Positions 37,101 through 49,100 of a stretch of 64,000 bases of DNA are shown one piece after another; positions within the stretch are counted from its first letter, which is position 1; every line of letters begins with the position of its first letter. A model generated the notes under the pieces. The model did not search any database. It saw only the letters and a list, made by a program, of their open reading frames with translations, and was not told the origin of the DNA. The position numbers were made by a program, and so were the translations under genes. Source of the DNA: Timema cristinae (taxonomy: Eukaryota; Arthropoda; Insecta; Phasmatodea; Timematidae); contig JBCFYV010011164.1 of NCBI GenBank assembly GCA_039000515.1, positions 36,305,521 through 36,369,520 on the forward strand. The letters run 5' to 3'.

Positions 37101-40100
37101 TTAAGTTGTGCTTTTCAAGTAGGACTAATTTTTGAATCCAAAATAATTATGCTTTGTTTATGAGGTGAAAGATTCAACCATTGCATCCAGTAAAACACTG
37201 AATCCTTGAATCTTGAATACTGGTCAGTATTTGGTGGATTCGAAGATTCGATTGGCCCATCTCTAATATTTATATTACCTTTTAAGTTCATAATTTTTTC
37301 TAAGATTCGGATTCAAGATTTGATATTTAAAAGTAAATTGGAGATTCAGATTTGAAATTTGGATTAGTAAAATAGTGGATTAGTCCCAACTTTACTTTTC
37401 AGATAAATGTTATTTATTACAGTTTTTTTAATTAATCTAAAATGTTTCTAAAATATTCAATAAACATTAGATTTGAAAAATTATTCGATTCCTATCTGGA
37501 TCAATTTTTAAAATAAAATATTCAAAAATTTTTTCAAGCATGGGATTCAACAAGGACTCAATTCATTAAAATTAATTTAGCATAAGATTCAATTTGAATT
37601 TGACCCAAAATCTTATTTAGGCATGATATATGATTTTGAATAGACAAAAAAATTTATTAGGCTTGTGATTTGATTTGAATTTGATTCGCGTAAGCTAGCT
37701 AAGATTCGGATTCAACTCAAAATTGGAAATGATGGATTCGCGCACCTTCACTGCTTAGTGCTTAGAGAAAGTGTTTTATATCTCACATTTCATGTGTTGA
37801 AGATGTAAACATGTATTAATATTACATTTAGAGATGAAAATTTTCCAGGAAATTTTGAATCAGAAAATTTTCCACAGTGGCGGCTTGCAGTGGAGAGGTT
37901 TAAATTGTAGAGTTGGCACCTAGAGCCTATTAAACTTCGAATTACATGTGTTAAGAGACAAGTGGGTTATAAGACGAGGGTACGAGAGTGTGATGTGGGA
38001 GGGGGTAGTTAGGAAACATGAAGGATAGGGGGTAGACAAATGTCTAAAATTATTTTGTTTAACTTATTGATGTTTAACAAATTGAAGTATGGTTTATGAA
38101 CATAACAGGTCTACAACGGCTTACATTCATTTGTCTCTTTACTACTTTTTTTTAGCACTATGTCTTACTACCTGTTCAGGTGATACGCCTATGTACTAAT
38201 TACTCTAAAGTGTTAGGGATGAGGAAGGGTGAATTTAGATTATCGCACCCATAAGAGTGGAAAACTATTTAAGAAAAACCGCCCTCAGTGCAACCGACCA
38301 CGATCAAACACCGATCTACCTGTCATCAGCAGTCTAGTCTATTGAGAAAGTAGCATGTTAGACTGTGCGGCCACCGAAGCTCGTTTGATAATATTTCTGG
38401 TTTAATACCCTCATGAGAAGTTAATCTTAAGTAAAAAATTTGATATTTTGGATATCTATATCTCAATTACATTAGTTCCATTTAATCAGTTGAAATTATC
38501 TTACAGAAAACATTAATTGATAATTTTCTGTCTCACATCTCTAATTACAGTGTACACATTTTTTTAAAACCACATATTGTTTTGTTGTATTCAGATTGGT
38601 AGTTCAATGAAGAGGTAGGTGAAGTGATGGCTATTGCAGAAAGTTTGAGGAAGCCTTTCAGAAAGCTCTTCGTATGATGGATGAAAATGTAATAGGGTTT
38701 GACCCTTATGTGAAGGAAATATCAGATGAGAATTGGAGAAACCAACAGACAAGCGAATGTTTGTTCTGCAGCAGCCATTAAAGCCAACTATAGTATAGAC
38801 AGGCTTTATGATCTTACTAAGATAGATCGTTGGTTCCTACAAAAAATGAAGAACATCATCAATTTTCAGGTACTTCTTTATTGATGGCTTGCAATAATTT
38901 TTTCTTATGCATTTAATTGGTCTTTGGACATTTTCGAAAAATCACTAGCACAATTAACTACACAATCTTATGTTTTCTACTTAGATTTGGGGACAAATAT
39001 AATCTACTGGCAAGAGTGCTTAGCTTTTTAAAGCCACTGTATTGTGTTATTAGAAGCAAACTAAATAAGAATTGATAGCTGGCTAAGTATTTTGGATTAA
39101 TTTTAAATTTCAATATAAAAAGAAACAATTATATTGCTCACAGCTTTTTGCAGTGTTTTAGAAATGTATCTCTAACAACAATGTGGAACTACACAGACTG
39201 GTTTAAAAATTCCACTTATGTGTAAATAGAAATTAAAATTTATATTTAATATTTTCACAGTCAAACAAATTCATTACCTATCCTATAGTTTATTTTTATG
39301 TATACAAATTTATAAAATAAATGTTAACATTTGGCAGCCCTGGTGTACTATGTAGACTATATTGTGATTTTTTAATATTCCCTTTGAGTATATTTGGTAA
39401 AACTGAGTTTATTTTGCATACACAGGTGATATTGGAGTCTGTAGGTGAATCACATCTAAGCTACGAGTTACTCCTGAGAGCAAAACAACTAGGCTTCTCA
39501 GACAAGCAAGTGGCAGCCTGCGTCAAGAGCACAGAACTCTTTATCAGAAACACAAGAGAAGAGAATGGTGGGCCTTTTTTCTTGACATATTTAGATTTCA
39601 TTTTAAGACCTAAAAAGAGAAGAAACTATTAATTAATAAAATCGGATATAAGGAAATATTTATGCTTGAGAAATGCTTACTCCTTCACCCCCACCCACCC
39701 CACCCAAGTTTTTTGACGCCGACACATTCAAGTTCTTGAAGTTATACAACACACATAAATTTAATATTTTGTTATTTTAATCTTTAAATATTTATCTTAT
39801 CTTGTCACATTTCACATATAATTAAAGAATAATTAATACATTGGGTCACTCTATAAAAAAGGGGGTGTAGTTAGGGGTAGCAGGGAAGTGGGATAGCATA
39901 AAATGAAAGGATAAACACAACACTATCACAATGAAAATAGGAACACATTTCTCACTAAACATACCTTTTATTTTGTGTGTAATATGGCATAATTTAAAAA
40001 AAAAATCTTTTGCAAACATACCATACTTTTAGCTATAAATAAATTCACAAACTTATATATAAATTAAGTAAATATTTGGAATGTGCCTAGCCCCCTTTTT

Positions 40101-43100
40101 ATATCCAAAGTTAACTTTGAATCAAACATGTGAAATATTCTCAAAGCCGAATTAAAGTTATATCTTTTTTTAACTATTTTTATGCTTGAAATATTATATT
40201 CTGCTTATTTATACATTTAGGCACTAAAATCATCTAGAAAATGTTTTTTTATGCACAATTGTTTGTAATATTTCATTGTGATTTCATTAATCAAGTATCA
40301 TTGAATCTTGTAATTCGATTAGTTCATATTTTTCATATGAATATGAATTTTTAATGTAGATTTAGAAGAAGGTACAGGAAAGGTGGATAGAACTAAAGCA
40401 AAAAGAGTTTTTCCTTAAAGAAAGAATACGTTATAGAGATATGTTTTTTACTATACCAATGATGTCCCGCGATACGGCGCCAATTAAAGTGATACGGATT
40501 TATATTGAGATATTGCTCTGTGGTTGAGCACTATTTATAATATCTGGGTTTTATGATGATGACACATACATGCCTTACTGCGCACTTGTACACGGTTATG
40601 TGATCTGATTATATATGATACTTGTAATTATGAAATGAGCAAGACTTTTGATGTTGCACACAGTTTATTTAAATGATTACACTTTGGTACTGAAGATATG
40701 ATATAAAATCACACAGTTTTTATTAAATTACAGATTGTTTTTGTGTGATTTTACACATTCCGTGTTCTGAATACTGTGCCCTGTGTATATTTATGTTACT
40801 ACTATTGATATATTACAATATTACTCACTTGTGTTGTTAGCACTGTTTTAACGAGCCGCGTAATGAATCAAACTGTATAGATTTATGTTACTGCTATGAA
40901 CGCACAAGCTGCTTATAAATGGCCTACTCCTTGCCTCTTTGACCCCTTGTCACCAGTGTCAAAACTAACTAATAGGAGAACTCCTTGCAACCTGATGTTG
41001 TGTTGGCTGGCTTCCTACTGTGATTCTCCATGGATGAAGTATTAAAAGGAATTTTTACATACAATTCTTTAAAAAAAATACAATTCATCCATGACTTTTT
41101 TTTTAATTTACGAGAGGGTTCCAAAACAGTATCATTACAATGTAATGTACATAAGAGCTCAGAATGGCGCTAATTGAACATGAATTGAGTATTTTGCATG
41201 TGATATTTTTACTGGCTAAGCTTCATAAGTTAATACAGGTTTTTCTAAAAGAAATTTATTATGGATTCACAGCCATTGTTCATTGCCTGTGCCTGTCCTT
41301 TATGTTATTCTTTCCTTTTATATGTTCCTATCTAGGTGTCCTATCATTTTTTACCAATTTTATTTTCCTCCCTCTTTGGTTTTCTCCTTTAGGAAGTTTT
41401 GTTCCTCGTTTCAGACTACCTCCTGACGAGTTCCAATAGAAGGAAACCCAGCTCACGATATTGGGTGTTAATGATAGTTTTGTCTGACAGGCAGCTATTA
41501 TCTCTTTATCCATTGGTGGCAATGTGAACTGTGAACTGTGTTCTTGTTTTCATTGTAAAAGTCATATTATTTGGTCCTATTTTATCTGTTTCTATCCTTC
41601 TTTACTGTACCTTCTTCCAAATATAACAAAACTTAATGTATCTCTTTAAGTAAAACTTCTTTTTGGTTTTTGAGGGATTTCTTATGTCTGGAAGAAGGTA
41701 CAGAAAAGGAGGATAAAAAAATATGTTTTATTTTATAAATGTTTCTATTCACCTTTCTTTTACCTTCTTACAAATATAAAAGTTGATGCATATAATGTTG
41801 TGTGTTAAGGTATAACTCCCTACGTCAAGCAAATAGACACAGTGGCGGCAGAGTGGCCTGCCACGACCAACTATCTTTACCTCACCTACAATGGTTCGGA
41901 ACACGATATTTCCTTTCCAGGAGGTCACACAATGGTCATTGGTAAGCTCAATGATTCCTTAGAAAAATTAAAAATTATATTGCTTATCAATTAAACTAAA
42001 TAATACTGCCAAAAGAAAATGATATATATATGTCATGACATGATTTTTTTAATTATTTTTTTTCAAATTTAGTGTATTATTGAATGTTATGAATTAGATG
42101 AAAATACAAAATATTTATTCTGTTGGCTAAGCCATTCCAAAGATATGAAAGCTCAAAGCTTGTCCGACGGTGATCATTTTTCAGCTCAGAAATTGCAACA
42201 AATTTGGGGAGGGGGGAAAAATCGGTTGCAACAAACTTTTCACTAAATTTAATGATATGGTATGGAGAGACTCATATTTGTTTTGTGTGTGTTTATTCTT
42301 TGTTTGTGAAACCTAGTAGTTATGTGAACCGAGGGATGGGACCCTCAAATCCTTAGGATATTTGAGATTCGAGAACATTTTGGTATAAAAACTCAAATCT
42401 TTAAAAATGTTTTTGATTTTACAAGTAAAATTTGTTTCAGAGTTCTAATACTGTTAATTGGTGGTTCATAACCAGTTATAAATACAGTACAAACTTAACA
42501 AACAGGCCCCCGACTACTTATTTAACACTAAACTGAATGTATGAACATTATAATTAGAGATGGGCCACTCGAATCTTCGAATCCTCGAATCCACCGAATC
42601 CTGACAAGTATTCGAGATTCGAGTATTCGGTGTTTTACTGGATTTGATGATCGAATCTTTCACCTCATAAACAAAGTATAATATGTTGAATTCAATTAGT
42701 TAGGCCTACTTGAAAAGGACAATTTAATCCGTAATAATTATTTTGTTGGACGAAAGAGATAAACATGAATAAATTAATTTTTTTTAAACAAAAAATTGTT
42801 CGGTGTGGAAAATCTTACGTGCCTAGTACCCTAACCTCCCAACCGTATGGGAAACTTGGACTTGACCGTTTCATCACATGCTCACTTCTAAAATTTTCAC
42901 CTCACGAACATTATTGTAAATATTTTAATAAACACATCAAAACTCTTCAAAAACTGAAAATCAAAACTAGAATTACAAATAAACTCGAAATAAACTAAAC
43001 AAATTACGGCTTTTTTTTTTAACCGAAAAAGAACACATTACTGATGATACAAAGTCAGCCGCCATTACACACGATATAGTCAGTCGCCATGACGTATATT

Positions 43101-46100
43101 ATGTTTACTCGCCCGAGGGATGATTAAAATAATGATACTGTTAATTCTTACTACCCAACTGGTTTTAATTATCTACAACTATGTAAAGAACCCCAATTTA
43201 TTGCATACGATCCTTAAGTTAGACATGTTGTTGGGTTTCATGAAAAGTAAATACTGTCAACAGTCAGTTTATTCATCCCTACCGGCGTACGTATCGTATA
43301 TCGATTGTTTGTTTAAAATCGATTCAGGTAATCTGATCACTTAGTAAGCGCTCTCGAGTTTTAAGAATCAAATAACGACTTGCTAATCCATTATTTATTT
43401 TTAAATCAATTTTAACTTAGTTCTTATTATTTCTTTTAATTATGTTATTGAAGTAATTGTGGAAATATTCAAACGTAGTCCTGCCTTATAAAATGGGAAT
43501 GAACAGATTGTAGTCGAAAATACGTTCGTGTTTTAAATAGAATGTATTCTCAGAAATCGATATATCGCAAGAATCGAAATATATTTGTTTTCTACGCAAA
43601 AATAGATAATAGGTATAAAAGAAAATAATAATAAAACATACAAGCATCATTGAGTTCACTATTTCCAATCAATTTTTAATTGTTAAGCACGTTGTTTTAG
43701 TCTTTATTAAAATATCTGTTTGTATTTTTATTTTTGTTATCTTAATACAATAAAATATCCTTTATTGATGATTAAAGTTGATCAAAGGATAACTAGGCCT
43801 AATCTGTTTATTTCACATGTTTTCTAGAAACTTTACCCATTCTAACAACACTTTTAAAAATAACTAAAAGACACTCAAATTTTGAATGATTTGATTTTTA
43901 AACAATAATATGAGTATAGATTGTTTAATTTGGCTGGATTTTAACCTATATTTTGGGAAGGGGGGGTGATTATAATTGAAAGCATGATTGAAATAAACCT
44001 TAATTCACAGTTTAGGCCTATATTGTGTAATGTAGGTCTATTTATAAATCATTAAAATTTATAACGAATTGCTAGGATTCGGATTCGATATTCGAGATTC
44101 GAAAATAAAATGTGGATTCGGATTTGAGATTCGGATTCGAGAAATAGTGGATTCGACCCAACTCTAATTATAATGCATGGATTAAAATAAAAAATGTTAA
44201 CATTTAGTTACTATTTCTAGTTTATATTATTCCATTGTATTTATATTTTCTCTTATGTTCATAATTTTTTTCTAAGATTCTGATTTGGAATTGAGATTGT
44301 GGATTCAAATGTGAATTGTAAATTAAGATTCTAGACACGGATTTATTAAAAAGTGGATTCAACCCAACTCTGTATTAATCAAATCTTGAAGTGACATACT
44401 ACAAAAATTTGAAAGTCAATGGCAGAATTGATTTTTTTTTACAATAATGTTCTTGCATAGTAGAGTAGACAAACTACATACATTTTCAAAGTCAATGGCA
44501 GACTTGAAGTTTTTTACAATAATGTTTTTGCGTGTTAGAATTGTCAAACTACAAAAAATTGCAAAGTCATTGGCATAGTTGAAGTTTCTTACAATAATGT
44601 TCTTGCAGAGTAATTATAATCTTCTTATTAATCTAACTACATAAACTACTAAAGTAAAATGAACTATTGCCTAATGGCTTGGAAATGTATAAGACAGTGT
44701 AGCAACAATGTACAATAATGTAAAGTAATTGATCATTTGGGGCAAAACTCTCTAAGAAGTTCCTTTTTTTTAGTCTTTAACCGCTTCCTTGATTTGCCCT
44801 TTTTATTACTGGCAGCTTGTTTGTCCATGATATTATTTGCCCGAGTTATTACGGCCATGATGAATCTTACACTAGAAAAATATATTAGCTCGATATATTT
44901 CATTTACAAAAAGTACATCCAAAGACTACTAGATAGCAATAAGATAAAATCATTGTTTACACTGCACTATAGCAGCAGATTTATATACTAATTATAGCTT
45001 ATAACTGACAGTCCATAACGTTGCTTGTGTTCCTCATAATTTTTTGCTGCTATTTTGATATTTATTTTAAATAATTTAAAATGTTGAAATAAAGTGATGA
45101 AGAGCTTAGCAACTTGGATGAAATCAATGTTGATGTATCAGGTAGTGATACAAGTGTATCTGAGGTGTCCAGTGTTTCAGGAAACGAGCCTATTGACTTG
45201 TCTTTAGTCCAACCATGGTGTAAAGTAAACACAACCATGCAGCTTCTTGCGTGTCCGCCCAGATTTCAATTTCAAGGAGCTTCATATCCATGAGTTTATG
45301 GATATAAAATGTTTGTGTGTTTTTTATATATATATACACACACACATTTTACTTTTGGGGAATTTCTGGAGAAATATTTATGTATTAAAACAAAATATTG
45401 TTATTTTTAAATTAACAATAAGTCTTAAAAAAATAATTTTGAATATAAAAATTAAAATTAATGTTTTTACCTATTTCACCAGATATACATAATTAAAATC
45501 AAGTCGAATAGATTTTTTTGAGCCCTAAATTCCTACCAAAAAATAACATTTCTTAAGCTTTAGTTTTATGTAATGTGTATTTCACATGAAAACTTGCCTA
45601 TGAATATTTTATAATACAATTCCATAAAATTATTTTAAATTAATTTGGTCTCCTGTTATGTACATTACAAGGTTCTGGCGTGTACCGTATTGGCAGTTCT
45701 GTAGAGTTTGATTGGTGTGCGGTTGGTTGTCTGCGAGAACTGAGGAGACTTGGGAGGAAAACAATCATGGTGAACTACAACCCTGAAACTGTCAGCACTG
45801 ACTATGATATGTGTGACAGACTGTACTTTGAGGAGATTTCCTTTGAGGTACTACTTAATCATTTCAACATGTTTTGGAAATTTTTTATAATTATTCTTAA
45901 AACCAATTTTTTTACTGTTAGGATCCACAGCAGGGGTATCCAATCTGGGTATGCATACCTTTATGCAAAGACATTTAAGAGGGTGTATAAAATATGTTTA
46001 TAAAAAATTAGGGGTCTGTGAAGTCTCATTTTTCAATTTAAAGTAAAGTCAAATCTAATCAAATTAAATATTCCTGAAGCTGAATTGAAGATTTAAAATA

Positions 46101-46103
46101 ATG

Positions 46104-46152
<49 letters not shown>

Positions 46153-49100
46153 GCACCGCGTCTTACTACCCATTCGGGTTATACACACTTACGCTAATGT
46201 GTAATGGTAGGGTGATTGTGAGATGAGATGAAGGACCTACAGTTTAACGTGGAATCTGAACCACGGTGGAGGCCTGGCATTCCCCACATTCACAAGATGT
46301 CTTGTCAGAGGTGAAGGAAGGGTTTGGTAAACAGATAAATCTGTGCCGGGACCGAGGATTGAACCCCGGCCGCCAGCACAGAAGTCTGACACCTTACCCC
46401 TAGACCACCAGGTCACCGTTTAATGTTGAATAAAAATATTATACTTTACATAACTATGCAAATATAGATAGTAAAGATAATTAACAAAATGTTATATTTC
46501 AAATGTCGTTAATATATTTAGTCTTAAAATGAAAAATTAAGTAATTAAAAATGTAATTTAATTTTTTAGATCTTTATGCGAACACTAATTTGTGAAGAAA
46601 ATAACAACAGAAAAAGAAAACACATAAATAAATGTTTTAATTTTATTTAAAAAGTTTTTCTTTTTTTTTGCAAAAAAGCATTTTTACTTCTGAACCCACC
46701 TCTGTGGCGTAGTTGGCTAACGCGCTTGTCGTGTTGAGCCCGACTGCCGAGGACGGGGAGATCGAGGTTCGAATCTCGGTCGGGTGAACTGGGGGTGGTT
46801 TTTCCTAAATGGTTTTCCACTCTCCCTCCACGCAAATGCGGGTTCACTTCCTTTAATTCAACCTTCCCAATTCCTAATCCATTAGTGTAATTAGTACTTA
46901 AGCGTATAACCCGAACGGGTAGTAAGACGCTGTGCTAAATAATAATAATAATTTACTTCTGAATCAAAATTGAAGTAAATAAATATTTAAAGTGAAGTTG
47001 AAGTTCTTGAAGCTGTGCACACCCCTAAAAATTATATGTTCATACAATTTACACACACACACACACACACCTCATTTAAAACTCTTTAGGTACTACATTA
47101 ATTTTTTATATCATTTATTCTATATATTAGTAATAAAATATGTGTAATTGGCATTATACACCAAGAACTTTGGGGGTACAAAGCTTAAGATAAATTATAT
47201 TTGGAGGTACGCAAACAAAAAAGGTTGAATACCATTGATCTACAGCAGTGGTTCCCAACCTGGGGGCGATCGCCCCCAAGTGGGCGATTTGGGGGCGATG
47301 AGTATTCAAAGGAGGAAAAATTAAAATAGTACTGTACAGTAAAAGTTGCCGGGTAGCACGAGTCACTGGCTATTCTCAGCCTGCGAGTTCACAGCACTCA
47401 CCCCTCTCCACAGTGCCCATCTGTTGCTCAGCACGGCCGACTGGTGACTCAACCCCCTCCCTCTCCTGCCATCACAACACACTTGCCATTGACCTACATT
47501 CGTCTTCAGTCTTCACTAGCCTTTGTGTGCCTCACCATCAGTTTTTGTGCATGTCTTTTCTGTTTTTGTGTGTTTGTTTTGAAGTTTAGAAGTTCATGCA
47601 CAATGGATTCAAAAAAGAAGAAGTGTCGTCAATACTCATCTGAGTATTTAAAATTCGGTTTTATCCCGTCACCATAAAATGTGCAGTTTAAACATTGTCT
47701 TCTGTATGATAAAACATTTACTAGTAATGAAGCCATGAAGCCTTCGCAAATGAAAGATCATTTATCAAGAGTACACAGTGATAAAGTGAGTAAAGAACTT
47801 AGTTATTTTCAAAACCTCAAAGCTAAAGCTGATAAATGGCCTAATGTGAGTGAATTATTTAAAAAAACGAGCAACCGATCTTGACAAAGGTCTTCTTGCT
47901 TCTTACGAGGTGTCTTTATTGATCGCTAAATGTGGTAAACCTCACACAGTTGGCAAAACTCTTGTTTTACCGGTTACCAAAAAAATTATTGATATCATAC
48001 TAGGAGAGGGCCCTAGTAATAAGATAAGTCTATCGGTTCCTTTGAGCAACAATACTGTTTCCAGTTGAATTGACAAAATGGCCACGGACGTTGAATCCAA
48101 ACTCATCAATTTGTTGAAAAAAAGTAAATTTGGATTGCAGATTGATGAATCAACTGTGATTGATAACAAAGCAATTTTATTAGCTTATGTGAGGTTTATC
48201 AATGAACAAAAGGAAATTACCAAGGAAATGTTGTTTGTTAGAACTTTGATCACTGATACGAAGGGATCGTCGATTTTTAAAGTGGTGCAAGATTATTTTG
48301 AGAAAAAAGAGATTCCCCTAACAAACGTGAGCACTTGTGCAACAGACGGTGCTCCTGCCATGTCAGGTCGTCATGCTGGGTTTCTATCCCACCTTAAGAA
48401 AGAAGTGCCAGCCAGAGGTCATCACTATTCACTGTGTCATTTATCGTCAACACTTAGCTGTGAAAAAATTGAGTGGTGTCCTGCATGAAACCCTACAACT
48501 GGTTATTACTGGTGTCAACAAGATCAAAGCTAATTCCCTCAATGACCATCTGTTCAGACAACTTTGCCATGAAAATGATGAGGAATTCGAATGCTTGCTT
48601 CTACATACGGCCGTGAGGTGGCTTTCCAAAGGAGACGGTTTGTGCCATTTCTTCGAATTATTTGACACAGTTACTGAGATTCTCGACACGTCTGATCCTG
48701 ATTTAAGTGAGAATTTGAAGCAACGCAAGTAGTAACTTGCATACCTTACAGATATTTTTGAAAAAATGAACAAAGTCAATATAAGGCTTCAAGGAAACAA
48801 GATGAACCTTATCAAGGCCAAAGGAATTATTTCATCATTCATTGCCAAGTATGATATTCACAAGGTAAATATTGGCTGTAAAGAGCCGATTCAGTTTCCG
48901 ATCCTTAAAAAGTGTTCAGTGTCAGATAACGAGATTCCTGAACTCCCAGAAGAAAAATTCCTAATTTTTACTGATCACCTTGACCAGATAAAAACTGACA
49001 TGGAATCAAGATTTGAAGATTTGACCAAGTTACAAATTCCGGATTCGATTCTAGATCCATTCTCATTTGAAGCTGTGAATAAGCTTGATAACTCTTTGGA

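Larger units (their letters stand above)
45931..47237. mobile_element. hAT element 1 of an abutting pair, 1.3 kb, with two SINEs inside (intron 15)
   Basis: Left CAGGGGTATCCAATCTGGG and right (rc) CAATGGTATTCAACCT are inverted ends with CATACC/CGTACC further in. Flanks ATCCACAG (45923-45930) and ATCTACAG (47238-47245) match at seven of eight positions. SINE A (minus) and SINE B (plus) make up much of its length. Confidence 0.75.

Noticed and set aside
46695..46780. tRNA gene
   Set aside because: Good T-arm-like sequence but part of the family B SINE with target duplication; no proper acceptor stem.
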